NCBI RefSeq assembly: GCF_015206995.1
Contig: NZ_JADEXR010000007.1
Coordinates: forward strand, 1-64,000
Reading direction: 5' to 3'
DNA: 64,000 bases
From: an aff. Roholtiella sp. LEGE 12411
GTDB taxonomy: Bacteria > Cyanobacteriota > Cyanobacteriia > Cyanobacteriales > Nostocaceae
Shown: positions 34,085 to 43,800 of the stretch, one piece after another
How the letters are laid out: the number at the start of each line of letters is the position of its first letter
Numbering within the stretch: the stretch's first letter is position 1
Program-made: the position numbers and the translations under genes
The notes under the pieces: generated by a model
Told to the model about the DNA's origin: nothing
Database searches by the model: none
What the model saw: only the letters and a program-made list of their open reading frames with translations

Positions 34085-35539
34085 TTAGTATTTCCTCTCG
34101 AATAAGTAAACCTGATGCTGCTCATAGTTCAATTCCAAGCGTGGATTATCTTTAAGTTGATTGATAAAGTTAGTTGCAGAATTATTAGTTTTAAAATTAT
34201 TCCTAAAACTCGAATATTGTAAATTTAGTAATATATACTCAAAACTATCGAAGTTAGGAGAAACAGAAGGATTACTATGCCAAGAACCATAATAATTAAC
34301 TAAGGGACGGTGGGTTACATGAGGTACAATCTCATGAGTTGTTAAAACACTTCCCTGAGTACGAATTCGTGTAATTGCAGTTTGAGTTGCTTGCAAATTT
34401 GACCAGTCAAAAAAAGAGTTTTGAAAATCTATTCGGGATAACCTGGTTGTCACACCTAATAACAAAACAATTAACATGAACAAGATAATTTTCCGTCCCT
34501 GTTTCAGCCATCCTCTATTTGCAGCAAGGGTAGAAATTATGGGTAAGAACATAAAGGGGATGATGAGTAAGGAATAGTGATTATCTATTTGTCGCTGAGA
34601 AGAATAGCTAGAGAGGATATTTAATCCCAATATGGGAAGTGCCCCAATTAACGGAGATAGATGCCGAGGTGACAATCCCCAGATTAATGGCAGTACCAAC
34701 AAAGCTAAATATTTGAGTGTATCCAGAGAGATAATTTTACTCAAGATTATATTAGGTTTGAGGAACAAATTCTTGACAAATTCTAAAGGAGTTTCACCTA
34801 GATATTTATACCTGTTTACTCCATTTAGATAACCTATGGTGACATCCCCGGTTGCATTAGCACTAAAGAATGGAATGATTACTTGAGTAGCAATTAAATA
34901 CCAACTTACACCAGCAAATAATGCGATCGCACCATATAAACGCCTCTTCTCAAAAAAGAAAAGCCAGATACCCATAGCGAATACAGTCAGTGACAATACA
35001 CTTTTGCAACTTAAGGCAAGAATAATAGCTAATCCAAACCACACTATTTTACCCAGACGTGCAGCCCAAACTGCTCCCAACAGTGCGGGAACTGCTAGAA
35101 CTTCTGGATGAAAATCAAACAGATTACTGATCAGAACCACTGGATACATTAGATAGGCTACTGCTAAACCGATCGATTGTTCCTGCTTTAACCCAGCTTG
35201 GCGAGCTAAACCCCAGATTGGCCAAGCCCCCAAAGCTAGAGCTAGTGCTTGCACAGCTAACAACCAATGAACATCTGGATAAATTTTGTACAGCAAACTC
35301 AGTGGATAGAGGATCAATGCTGCGTGATCACCCAAAATATGAACATTTAAGATAGAGGAAATAGGTGTTTGACCCTGGCTAATTAAGTAAACTGCTTGGT
35401 CAAAAATTCCTAAGTCCCAAGCGCCAGAACGGAAAAGCGCGTGCCTCAAACTGCTGAAAGCGAATAATATTAAAGCGCTGACGCCAATTATCCAACCCAT
35501 AGTATTAGGTTTTAGTTGTTGAGGAATTAAGCTACGCAT
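34085..35539 (-). CDS. DUF2079 family polytopic membrane protein
   Basis: A 484-residue membrane protein of the DUF2079 family, which resembles GT-C type glycosyltransferases. It has about ten hydrophobic segments. An early extracytoplasmic loop with SGAWDLGIFDQAVYLIS is the family hallmark, with acidic residues where GT-C enzymes have catalytic ones. Another marker is VHILGDHAALILYPLSLLY. The C-terminal 100 residues are soluble and basic. It precedes the GT2-GtrA gene with a 104-bp gap. Predicted to transfer a sugar from a lipid carrier outside the membrane; this is inference. Confidence 0.8.
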   Translation of the reverse strand: MRSLIPQQLKPNTMGWIIGVSALILFAFSSLRHALFRSGAWDLGIFDQAVYLISQGQTPISSILNVHILGDHAALILYPLSLLYKIYPDVHWLLAVQALALALGAWPIWGLARQAGLKQEQSIGLAVAYLMYPVVLISNLFDFHPEVLAVPALLGAVWAARLGKIVWFGLAIILALSCKSVLSLTVFAMGIWLFFFEKRRLYGAIALFAGVSWYLIATQVIIPFFSANATGDVTIGYLNGVNRYKYLGETPLEFVKNLFLKPNIILSKIISLDTLKYLALLVLPLIWGLSPRHLSPLIGALPILGLNILSSYSSQRQIDNHYSLLIIPFMFLPIISTLAANRGWLKQGRKIILFMLIVLLLGVTTRLSRIDFQNSFFDWSNLQATQTAITRIRTQGSVLTTHEIVPHVTHRPLVNYYGSWHSNPSVSPNFDSFEYILLNLQYSSFRNNFKTNNSATNFINQLKDNPRLELNYEQHQVYLFERKY

Positions 35540-36220
35540 AGTCTTGCAGTATCCTTTGATTCGCTTAAGGAATTTCTTCTAATTCAAAAGTCATGCTCAC
35601 CTTGTCTATGCATTTGTCATCATAATTTGGATATTTCATTGGAGTTATCAAAAATCTGAGCAGTTACTTGAATGATGGCGACTATGTTATGTGTACCAAG
35701 TCTGCAATTTTATGTCTAAGTCAGGTTACTCTTAACCCATAAAGACTACTGGAGATGAGTAGATCGAGTAAAAAGTTTGTATGTAGCAAATCACTTTAAT
35801 AACTGAGTGTCACTAATGATTTATTAATGAAAATATTGTATAACATAACACAGTATATTAATATGCCTGTAACATCCGCGAAAAGCAACTATTATTACGA
35901 ATTCTTCATCAGAAAAATATAATGATTTTTGTTTTACTTATAAAAAGTTTGTACTGTAAGGTTGATGATTTTTTAGCTATTTCGTTTGTATAAAATTTAA
36001 ATTAAAGCCTAGCATTCATAACTTACGCATTAGCAAATAAAATCAGATATAAATTAAAACAAAAGCAAAATTAACACACGTAAACTACTCTCCAAATGGG
36101 CGCTATACATGATTTTGATACAGATTCTCGCTTTGAGTACTTATTTACTAAGCCATAGAGACTATTTAGTCTAGTGGCTTAATTTGCCTAGATTTTTGAC
36201 CGCGTTTCTAAAATATAAGA
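35540..36220. other. AT-rich intergenic region, 681 bp
   Basis: Divergent spacer between the DUF2079 gene and the PD-(D/E)XK nuclease gene. It is very AT-rich with no repeat, hairpin or open frame that I trust. It should contain promoters in both directions. Confidence 0.5.
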
Positions 36221-37048
36221 ATGCTATCAACTACAACTCAACTATTGCGACTGTCTCAAGGACAGCTAAACTTGTTAGAAGCTTGTCCGCGTAAATTCCA
36301 ACACACTTACTTAGAAAAACTCAGTTCTCCCTCAGATCCCGAACACGAGGAACGACAGACTTTGGGTAGTCGTTTTCACTTGCTGATGCAGCAGCGAGAA
36401 ATGGGTTTGCCAATTGATAGTTTCCTACAAGTAGATGTCCAACTACAAAGATGGATGTCATCTTTTGCCAATGCAGCCCCAGAAATTTTAACGCCTGCAA
36501 TAAATGACCAAACCTTCCGTGAAAGCGAACACTACCGGACTCTACAAGTTCAAGACTATTTGCTAACCGTTGTCTATGACTTATTGATTGCAGATAACCA
36601 GCAAGCGCAAATTCTCGATTGGAAAACTTATCCTAAGCCACTAAACAAAAGCAAGTTAGCACATAACTGGCAAACACGTCTTTATACGTACGTGTTAGCT
36701 GAAACTAGCGAATACTTACCAGAAAACATTTCAATGACTTACTGGTTTGTCCAGTCTGAAGGCAATCCACAAAGTATTAAATTTAATTACAATGCTGTCC
36801 AGCATGAGCAAACTGCTAGGAAACTTAATCAACTATTAAGCAAGTTGACAAATTGGCTACAACGTTATCAAAATAACGAGCAATTTCCACAAGTAGTGGA
36901 GGGTAGCAAAGCTTGTAATTATTGTCAGTTTGCCACACGATGCGAACGGGAACAATCTACTGCACAAGAATCGGATGACAATCAGCTAAGTGTAAACGGC
37001 ACAACCTTGCTGTCCAATCTGGCTAATATTCAAGAAGTATCAATTTAA
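36221..37048 (+). CDS. PD-(D/E)XK nuclease with iron-sulfur cysteines (RecB/AddB/Cas4-like)
   Basis: A 275-residue RecB-family nuclease. The catalytic region reads LGSRFHLLMQ (conserved His), then ILDWKTYPKP (D-x-K). Cys22 in LLEACPRKFQHTYLEKL plus three C-terminal cysteines in CNYCQFATRC form the pattern of a [4Fe-4S] cluster, as in AddB and Cas4. It is stand-alone: no cas1/cas2 or helicase nearby, so a CRISPR role is not supported. Probably DNA end processing or repair. It precedes a GNAT gene and recJ on the same strand. Confidence 0.85.
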   Translation: MLSTTTQLLRLSQGQLNLLEACPRKFQHTYLEKLSSPSDPEHEERQTLGSRFHLLMQQREMGLPIDSFLQVDVQLQRWMSSFANAAPEILTPAINDQTFRESEHYRTLQVQDYLLTVVYDLLIADNQQAQILDWKTYPKPLNKSKLAHNWQTRLYTYVLAETSEYLPENISMTYWFVQSEGNPQSIKFNYNAVQHEQTARKLNQLLSKLTNWLQRYQNNEQFPQVVEGSKACNYCQFATRCEREQSTAQESDDNQLSVNGTTLLSNLANIQEVSI

Positions 37049-37109
37049 TTGCAAAAAGCCTATTCCCTACTATGGATTTTTATATCAAAAAATTAAAACT
37101 TCCACAGCT

Positions 37110-37751
37110 ATGACAAACTATGATGAAACTGACACAATTTACGTGCGTGAGTTAGGAATTGATGATATTGCTCCCATTTACCATTTGGGAGAAGAACTAT
37201 TTACTAGCGACTTATATCCTTATTTGTACCGTACCTGGGATGAATGGGAGGTAATTGGACTTTACAATACAGATCCAGAATACTGCCTCGTTGCTGAAAC
37301 GGATGGGGAACTAGCAGGATTTATTTTAGGAACAATTATTACCAAAGCATCCTGGACTTATGGATACATTTTATGGCTTGGAGTTAGTCCTAAGTTTCAG
37401 CGTCGAGGAGTAGCAGATAAGTTGGTTGATAAAGTTATTGCTCGCATGATTGAAGATGGAGCGAGGTTTATGCTGGTAGATACTGACCCTACCAACACTT
37501 CAGCATTAAAGTTTTTTAACCGCAAAGGTTTTGGTAATATTCGCCAGCATATTTTCTTGTCGATGAATTTAAGCAAGCATGAACATTATGGCAGATTGAT
37601 TGATTATGAACACCAAAAAGCTGAAAGAGCAGGTTATAGGCGATCGCGCCCAGCAATTCGCGCCCGGAAACCCGATAGCGCGGCGAATGAAATAGTTCTC
37701 AATCCTCTTGTGAGTCAACCTCAAACGACTCAAGAAGAATCTCCAATTTGA
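37110..37751 (+). CDS. GNAT family N-acetyltransferase
   Basis: A 213-residue acetyltransferase. The acetyl-CoA pocket is LGVSPKFQRRGVADKLVDKV with the RRGVA turn at about 101-110. Neighbouring motifs are FILGTIITKASWTYGYILW and LVDTDPTNTSALKFFNRKGF, close to RimI-like GNAT proteins. A tail of about 45 residues with RRSRPAIRARKPDS is extra and probably disordered. The substrate is unknown. It lies 61 bp after the nuclease gene and about 130 bp before recJ, all in the same direction. Confidence 0.87.
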   Translation: MTNYDETDTIYVRELGIDDIAPIYHLGEELFTSDLYPYLYRTWDEWEVIGLYNTDPEYCLVAETDGELAGFILGTIITKASWTYGYILWLGVSPKFQRRGVADKLVDKVIARMIEDGARFMLVDTDPTNTSALKFFNRKGFGNIRQHIFLSMNLSKHEHYGRLIDYEHQKAERAGYRRSRPAIRARKPDSAANEIVLNPLVSQPQTTQEESPI

Positions 37752-37880
37752 CCGTTGCCCAATTTAGGGCTGAGTCTATTTCAAAACAATGCATTTAAAA
37801 GATTCAATTTGATGGTGACATTTCTATATAGTAAACACAGCACTATCTAGCTTATTGCAGGGATTCAAGTATAAAACCAA

Positions 37881-40418
37881 ATGCAGTGGATTCTATCAGC
37901 AACTGAACGACCACCGGAGTCGTTCATCCAAGCAGTAAAACAACATACACCCGCATCAAATGGATTATATGCGGCGCAATTGTTGTGGCAACGGGGAATT
38001 AAAAATCAGAAACAATTGGCAGCTTTTATCAACCATAAAGCTTATCAACCAGCAAGTCCGTTTGAGTTTGGTCAAGAAATGTATTTGGCGATCGCCCGGT
38101 TGCAACAAGCACGCAATAATAAAGAAAAAATTGCCATTTGGGGAGACTTCGACGCTGATGGTATCACCGCCACCGCTGTGCTGTGGGATGGTTTAGGAGA
38201 GTTTTTTGCCCAAAATACTCAATTAATTTACTACATTCCCAATCGCCTCACAGAATCTCACGGACTCAATGAACAAGGAATTAATAACTTAGATAAACAA
38301 GGTTGTAAGTTAATTGTCACTTGCGACACAGGCAGTACAAATATTAGTGAAATTATTTATGCCAAACAGCTAGGCATAGATGTAATAGTTACAGATCACC
38401 ACACCTTACCCGCAGAACGCCCACCAGTCATAGCGATTATCAACCCCCGCTATTTGCCAAATGAAAAACTACAGACACCTGGAGATGGAGTTTTTGGGCA
38501 TGGGAAAGAAGCTACCAATGCCCAATACCCTATGCCCAAAGCGGCGGGGCGACTATCCATCTCCACCCACCTGGAGATGGAGTTTCCCGTCGTTTTCAAT
38601 GAACATCCACTATTTCATCTTTCTGGGGTGGCGGTAGCTTATAAGTTGGTGGAAGCACTTTATCAAACCCTACCTGATGTGCCCCAACATCCGTTAGAGG
38701 ATTTATTAGACTTAGTAGCAGTAGGGCTAATTGCCGACTTAGTACAGCTAAGCGGCGATTGTCGCTATTTGGCGCAGTTGGGAATTCAACGCCTCCAAGA
38801 AGATTTTAAACACTCACCCACAGCGCGACGGCGGCCAGGGGTAGGGCGATTATTGGAATTGTGCCAGAAAAGTGGCGATCGCCCTACAGATATTTCCTTT
38901 GGTTTGGGGCCGCGCATCAACGCCGTCAGCCGTATCCAAGGCGATGCTAGTTTCTGCGTAGAATTATTAACTAGCCGCGATGCCAAACATTGTAACCAAC
39001 TAGCTGAAGTTACAGAATTAGCAAACGCCCGCCGCAAGTCTTTACAGAAAGATCTACAAAAGCAAGTAGCGCAAAAACTTACCCAATTAGACCTATCAAC
39101 CACTAGCGTGATTGTGCTAGAAGATGCCCAATGGCCTACAGGTGTGTTGGGCTTAGTCGCTGGACAAGTAGCACAAGAAACAGGACGCCCGACAATTTTG
39201 TTGAGTACCGAGGGACTGGGTACTGAGGAAAAGAAGGAAAGCAGAGGAGCAGGCGAAGAATTTCTAACTCAGCACTCAGCACTCTCATTAGCTCGTGGTT
39301 CCGCTCGTTCAGTGAACTCTGTCGATTTATACCAATTGGTAAAAGACCAAGCACATTTGTTGCATCGCTTTGGAGGACATCCCTTTGCAGCGGGTTTGAG
39401 TTTGTTGGTGGAGAATATTCCTTTATTTACAGAGGCGATTAATCAGCAGTTGCGGCAATCTTTGGGTGGTACAACCCTAAAGCCAACGGTACAAGCAGAC
39501 TTAACAGTAACAGTAGCAGACTTGGGCAAAGAGTTATTTTTAGAACTGAAACTGCTAGAACCCTGTGGAATGGGCAACCCCGTTCCGAAATTGCTGATTC
39601 AAAACTGCTGGTTTGAAAATTCTTGGAATCGCAATCAGCAGGATTGGCAGGGTAAAAAGGTACAGTACATTAAAACCGAGTTTGATATTCGGGATGACTC
39701 CAGTAGAAGCGCCTTTCCTGGTATATGGTGGGGACACTATAAAGATGAATTGCCAATGGTAAGGTGTGATTGCATAGCAGAACTGGACTACAACACCTTT
39801 AAAAAACGCTACGAAATTAGATTAATTGCTGTACGTCCTGCTGCTAACTCAGAACTCACAACTCAACACGGGCTACGTCCCGCTACGCTAACATCATTCA
39901 TTCTTGACTGGCGCAACCTAACCACTTCCGACTCCCTAGAGACGCGATTAATCGCGTCACTACCCACTTCCCCACTCCTGCTTGAAGATTGTCCTACGAA
40001 CTGGGATGATTTACGCGCGTGGTTCCGGCGATCGCAATACAATCAACAACAACTAGCGATCGCTTGGTCTAAACCTAATCTGCAACCACCCAATCAAATT
40101 TGGCTAACTCTTGTCGGAATTGCCAAATATCTCAGTCGCACAAATCAACTAGTTACCCGCGTACAGCTTTTAGAGAAACTCGGCATACGCGATCAAACCT
40201 TACTTTTGGGAATTAAAGCTTTAAAATATTGGGGATTTACAGTCAAAACACAAGACCGTTATTTGCAAATCAGCTGGCATCCAACCGATAGCACCGAAAA
40301 CTTTGCTGATGCAGTTGTTGCCCAATTTTTAGCTGCTGTCCGAGAAGAACAATTTCAGCAAAAATACTTTGCTGAAGTGCCCTTGTCTATTATCGTTGCA
40401 ATGATTAATAGTCAGTAA
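37881..40418 (+). CDS. recJ: single-stranded-DNA exonuclease RecJ with repeat insertions
   Basis: 5'-3' exonuclease of recombination and mismatch repair. The DHH core has WGDFDADGITATAVLW at about 87-102 (metal Asp), CDTGSTN and VTDHHTLPAERPP; the DHHA1 part has LARGSARSVNSVDLYQLV and HRFGGHPFAAGLSL. The 845 residues exceed the usual size because of repeat-derived inserts. One covers about residues 194-241 (DNA 38460-38603), one about 446-470 (TEEKKESRGAGEEF), and one or two lie at about 655-700 (NSELTTQHGLRPAT, SLETRLIASLPT). The frame is open throughout and catalytic motifs are intact, so the enzyme may still work. Confidence 0.92.
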   Translation: MQWILSATERPPESFIQAVKQHTPASNGLYAAQLLWQRGIKNQKQLAAFINHKAYQPASPFEFGQEMYLAIARLQQARNNKEKIAIWGDFDADGITATAVLWDGLGEFFAQNTQLIYYIPNRLTESHGLNEQGINNLDKQGCKLIVTCDTGSTNISEIIYAKQLGIDVIVTDHHTLPAERPPVIAIINPRYLPNEKLQTPGDGVFGHGKEATNAQYPMPKAAGRLSISTHLEMEFPVVFNEHPLFHLSGVAVAYKLVEALYQTLPDVPQHPLEDLLDLVAVGLIADLVQLSGDCRYLAQLGIQRLQEDFKHSPTARRRPGVGRLLELCQKSGDRPTDISFGLGPRINAVSRIQGDASFCVELLTSRDAKHCNQLAEVTELANARRKSLQKDLQKQVAQKLTQLDLSTTSVIVLEDAQWPTGVLGLVAGQVAQETGRPTILLSTEGLGTEEKKESRGAGEEFLTQHSALSLARGSARSVNSVDLYQLVKDQAHLLHRFGGHPFAAGLSLLVENIPLFTEAINQQLRQSLGGTTLKPTVQADLTVTVADLGKELFLELKLLEPCGMGNPVPKLLIQNCWFENSWNRNQQDWQGKKVQYIKTEFDIRDDSSRSAFPGIWWGHYKDELPMVRCDCIAELDYNTFKKRYEIRLIAVRPAANSELTTQHGLRPATLTSFILDWRNLTTSDSLETRLIASLPTSPLLLEDCPTNWDDLRAWFRRSQYNQQQLAIAWSKPNLQPPNQIWLTLVGIAKYLSRTNQLVTRVQLLEKLGIRDQTLLLGIKALKYWGFTVKTQDRYLQISWHPTDSTENFADAVVAQFLAAVREEQFQQKYFAEVPLSIIVAMINSQ
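38460..38603. repeat. 144-bp repeat element inserted in frame in recJ
   Basis: Begins AATGAAAAACT and ends GTTTTCAATGAA, as does the intergenic copy at 11931-12207. The block ACCTGGAGATGGAGTTT occurs twice inside. The length is 48 codons, keeping the frame. The neighbouring protein sequence (INPRYLPNE then HPLFHLSGVAVAYKL) joins naturally when the element is removed. Confidence 0.75.
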
Positions 40419-40542
40419 TCAGTTATCAGTTTTAAAGATTTATTGCTTTTGAAAGGACAAAAGTGTTTGCTACATACACGAGGCAATTCAGCCTGTGTAA
40501 GCAACACTATGATCAGAGTATTAGATCAATGGCAATCAACTC

Positions 40543-41199
40543 ATGCTACAGTACGATCCGCTAGACTGCTTACCCTCCGCCGAGGATTTGCCCGACTCAG
40601 ACGATACCCCTGTGGATAACGAGTTACAAAATTTGGTTTCCGGTTTACTCCAAGCCATACTAGCTATGGCATGGGCAGACCGTATGGACTGGTTTTTTGG
40701 CGTTGATATGGGGATTTATCACGATCCCAATCAGCCGGCGATTGTACCAGATGGGTTTTTGAGTCTGGGAGTTGAACGGATTTTTGATGAGAATCTGCGT
40801 TTAAGTTATGTTCTTTGGGAAGAACAGCGCGTACCAATTATGGCATTAGAGGTGGTTTCTCAGAAGCGGCGCGGAGAATACAGCACCAAGAAAGAATTTT
40901 ATGCCCAGTTAGAAGTTTTATATTATGTCGTTTATAATCCCCAGCGGCGAAGAAAAACGACTTTAGAAGTGTATCGTCTAGTAAATGGTAAGTATCAATT
41001 GCAGCGAGGAAATCCAGTTTGGCTACCAGAAATCGGTTTAGGAATTGGTAGCGATCGCGGCACATATCAAGGCATTACACGCGAGTGGCTTTACTGGTAT
41101 AACAAGCAAGGAAAGCGTTTATTAACACCAGAAGAACGGGTTCAAATCCTAGCAGAACGTCTCAGATCGCTCGGTGAAGATCCAGATTCTTTGGTTTAA
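40543..41199 (+). CDS. Uma2 family endonuclease-like protein
   Basis: A 218-residue protein of the Uma2 (DUF820) PD-(D/E)XK-like family, greatly expanded in cyanobacteria. It reads IVPDGFLSLGV, IMALEVVSQKRRGEYSTKKE (E-x-K-like core with VVS) and FYAQLEVLYYVVYNP, then the C-terminal TPEERVQILAERLRSLGED coil. Its biological role is not established. It stands alone after recJ. Confidence 0.85.
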   Translation: MLQYDPLDCLPSAEDLPDSDDTPVDNELQNLVSGLLQAILAMAWADRMDWFFGVDMGIYHDPNQPAIVPDGFLSLGVERIFDENLRLSYVLWEEQRVPIMALEVVSQKRRGEYSTKKEFYAQLEVLYYVVYNPQRRRKTTLEVYRLVNGKYQLQRGNPVWLPEIGLGIGSDRGTYQGITREWLYWYNKQGKRLLTPEERVQILAERLRSLGEDPDSLV

Positions 41200-41384
41200 A
41201 ATGTGCTTCGATCTGAATTATAGCGATCGCAATCTCCAACAACCAAAGCATAAGCCGAAAAAACTGGTGAACGAGTATCAAAGACTCGTAGATAAATCAA
41301 CTTAACGCAAAATAGGCGATCGCTATTAAGCAATACCCGACATAAATCAACTAATTTTGTTAACTGTAATATTCTTCATCACCT

Positions 41385-42080
41385 TTATCTCCCCAACTTG
41401 CCTTGATGTTCACACTTAAAACCTTGATGCTGCCATGACATATCTACATCCGTAAGTGCGATCGCATTTGCACATTGCGGCTGAATAATTTGACTTGCAA
41501 TTGCCCAAAATAAGCTGCGCGTTAAATCTAATACTGTTTTTTGCCAATACTCACGATTACCAGGAATACCTTGCTCCTGAACAATCTCGAAATCCACCCA
41601 AATACCATGAGCGCCCAAGAGAATTTGTGCCATCCATTTGGCTCTTGGTAAGTGAGTTTGAGAAGTAATCAATCTTATATTATGTACCCCCCAATGGTGC
41701 AAAATCGGAATACCATAATAAAAATTTTCAAAAGTGGAATTAGCGCACTTTTCTAACCAAACTTGTTGTAAACTAACTGCTTCTCGCTGAAAAATTAACC
41801 ACAAACATTGGTCTGGTGAACCATGAGAAATTAAAATTGGGATTTGCGGGTATTGTCTTGCTTGTTGAGCAACATAGATTTCTCGGCTAATACTGCCACC
41901 AAGCACAAAAAAGGCATCTATTGGCCGAGAAGATGCAAAAACCAAAGTTATGGTGGTAAAAATCAGCCAACTGAAGAAGATCAGGCATAATCCACAAGCT
42001 AATTTTTGTAACAATTGCCACAGTTTACCGAATTTACCCCTACTTGGGATTGATGATTTGATGGTAAATTTGCGTTTCAT
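41385..42080 (-). CDS. YdcF/DUF218 family protein
   Basis: A 231-residue protein with one membrane segment at about 20-48 (LWQLLQKLACGLCLIFFSWL) and a DUF218 domain: DAFFVLGGSISREIYVAQQA, IPILISHGSP, then ENFYYGIPILHHWGVHNIRL and ITSQTHLPRAKWMAQILLG. The family (SanA/YdcF) is linked to envelope integrity and cell-wall precursor handling. Here the domain faces the periplasm. It is divergent from ctpA across a 309-bp spacer. Confidence 0.85.
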   Translation of the reverse strand: MKRKFTIKSSIPSRGKFGKLWQLLQKLACGLCLIFFSWLIFTTITLVFASSRPIDAFFVLGGSISREIYVAQQARQYPQIPILISHGSPDQCLWLIFQREAVSLQQVWLEKCANSTFENFYYGIPILHHWGVHNIRLITSQTHLPRAKWMAQILLGAHGIWVDFEIVQEQGIPGNREYWQKTVLDLTRSLFWAIASQIIQPQCANAIALTDVDMSWQHQGFKCEHQGKLGR

Positions 42081-42389
42081 GACTTATGTAAAAAAAGCTT
42101 ATTTAGTAGCTGTCTGACAGTACTGCAATTAAGCGATCAAAGTGCTATCTTATAAAAGTAATCTAGACTGCAAAGATGACGCTGATTAAAGTGTCACATG
42201 GTCAGTATAGCCTTCCGGAAAAGGCCAGCAAACTGAGAAATGATTGTTAACAACTAATACAGTATTTTTAACATCATTGAAACAAAATGATGCAGAGAGT
42301 ATAACTGACTTTGGAGTATAAAAACTTAAAATTTTCTGAAAAGCCTGATTGCTAAACTGTCAACAATACAATTATTCCATCTGATATAC
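42081..42389. other. divergent spacer between YdcF-like gene and ctpA
   Basis: 309 bp, AT-rich, with promoters for both genes expected. A short inverted repeat, GCCTTCCGGAAAAGGC, lies near 42210-42226. Nothing else was seen. Confidence 0.4.
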
Positions 42390-43739
42390 ATGAACCAATC
42401 TGCAAAAAGTTACTCGCCGCTCCAAGTAGCCTTGATTGGTGGAGCGATCGCCACGACTGCTGCTATCTCCGTGTTTGGCCCTGCTTGGACTCGCTGCGTT
42501 CGTGCCGCTCTAGCTCTACAAGATAGCCCCAAAGCACTTGTTGACCAAGCCTGGCAAGTGGTGAATCGTGAATATGTTGATAGTAAATTTAATCAACAAG
42601 ATTGGCAAGCAACCAGGCAGAGCTTGTTAAATAAAGACTATTCTTCTCGTGAAGAAGCTTACACTGCCATCCGCGAAGCTCTACAAAAGTTGGGAGATCC
42701 TTACACTCGGTTTATGGATCCCAAACAGTATGAAGCCCTGACTAACCAAACATCTGGGGAAGTCTCCGGGATTGGTATTCGGATGGAAGTAAACGAAAAA
42801 ACTAAGCGACTCACCGTTGTTGAAGCCATAGAGAATTCTCCGGCGCTGAAAGCTGGGATCAAAGCAGGCGATGAAATTTTGGCAATTGATGGCAAACCCA
42901 CTCTCAAAATGAAAGTGGATGACGCCTCCAAGTTGATTCGCGGTAAAGCCGGTACTCCCATAAGCTTGCGACTGGGACGGACGGGGCAGAATATTTTTAA
43001 TGTCAAGTTGACCAGAGCAACTATTGAAGTGCCAACAGTACGTTATACCCTCAAGCAAGAAGGAAATCGACGCGTTGGTTACATTCGTTTGCGAGAGTTT
43101 AGTGCCCACGCCGCAGAGCAAATGCAACGAGCCATCCGTGACTTGAACACTAAAAAAGCTGATGCTTATGTGCTCGATTTACGGGGAAATCCTGGCGGTT
43201 TGTTGCAGGCAAGCATTGAAATTGCCCGAATGTGGCTGGATAATGGTGGAATTGTCAAGACCGTAGACCGACAGGGAGGAAGTGAAGAAACTAAAGCTAA
43301 TCGTACTGCCCTGACCAATCAACCTTTGGCAGTATTGGTAGATGGCAATTCAGCTAGTGCTAGCGAGATCCTCACAGGAGCACTCAAGGATAATAGACGG
43401 GCGGTAGTTGTTGGTGGTCAAACCTTTGGCAAAGCCTTAGTGCAGTCGGTTCACGAACTTGCAGATGGTTCCGGTTTAGCAGTGACCATTGCTCACTACT
43501 ACACCCCCAAGGGAACGGACATTAACCACAAGGGAATTGCACCAGATATCAAGGTAGACTTGACAGAACCACAAGAACGCCAGTTGGCTTCTAATCCAGA
43601 TTTAATCGGAACTAAGAGTGATCCGCAATATTCCCGCGCGATCGCAGTTCTATCTGGCAGTAATTTTGCTCAACCCCCAGTAAATCGTCCTTCCTCTTCC
43701 CTACCCCTGAGCGATCGCGCCAACGACTTGAAATTTTAA
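42390..43739 (+). CDS. ctpA: carboxyl-terminal processing protease (S41)
   Basis: Serine protease of the tail-specific family, which includes the enzyme maturing photosystem II D1 protein. The 449-residue product has a signal anchor at about 10-45, a PDZ domain at about 115-200 (GIGIRMEVNEKTKRLTVVEA, AGIKAGDEILAIDGKP) and the S41 core: LDLRGNPGGLLQASIEIARM, NSASASEILTGALKDN with the catalytic Ser, and GGQTFGKALVQSV with the catalytic Lys. It ends SDRANDLKF after a Pro/Ser-rich stretch. Which Ctp paralogue it is (CtpA, B or C) I cannot decide, so the symbol is approximate. Confidence 0.9.
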   Translation: MNQSAKSYSPLQVALIGGAIATTAAISVFGPAWTRCVRAALALQDSPKALVDQAWQVVNREYVDSKFNQQDWQATRQSLLNKDYSSREEAYTAIREALQKLGDPYTRFMDPKQYEALTNQTSGEVSGIGIRMEVNEKTKRLTVVEAIENSPALKAGIKAGDEILAIDGKPTLKMKVDDASKLIRGKAGTPISLRLGRTGQNIFNVKLTRATIEVPTVRYTLKQEGNRRVGYIRLREFSAHAAEQMQRAIRDLNTKKADAYVLDLRGNPGGLLQASIEIARMWLDNGGIVKTVDRQGGSEETKANRTALTNQPLAVLVDGNSASASEILTGALKDNRRAVVVGGQTFGKALVQSVHELADGSGLAVTIAHYYTPKGTDINHKGIAPDIKVDLTEPQERQLASNPDLIGTKSDPQYSRAIAVLSGSNFAQPPVNRPSSSLPLSDRANDLKF

Positions 43740-43756
43740 ATTTACTAAACCTTGGA

Positions 43757-43782
43757 TTGGGAATACTACATAGTAATCCCAA
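43757..43782. terminator. near-perfect palindromic hairpin after ctpA
   Basis: TTGGGA-A-TACTA then CA then TAGTA-A-TCCCAA, symmetric over 26 nt, 18 nt after the ctpA stop. No T-run follows. It may be a terminator, an operator for the next gene, or a small repeat. Confidence 0.4.
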
Positions 43783-43800
43783 CTCCCAAATCTCAGGATT

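Noticed and set aside
36221-37048. Cas4 nuclease indicating a CRISPR locus
   Set aside because: The Cys pattern and PD-(D/E)XK core also fit stand-alone RecB/AddB-like nucleases, and no cas1, cas2 or repeat array is present.
42681-43127. 148-codon open frame antisense to ctpA
   Set aside because: It lies wholly within the intact S41 protease gene on the other strand and its translation is not protein-like; it is a shadow frame.
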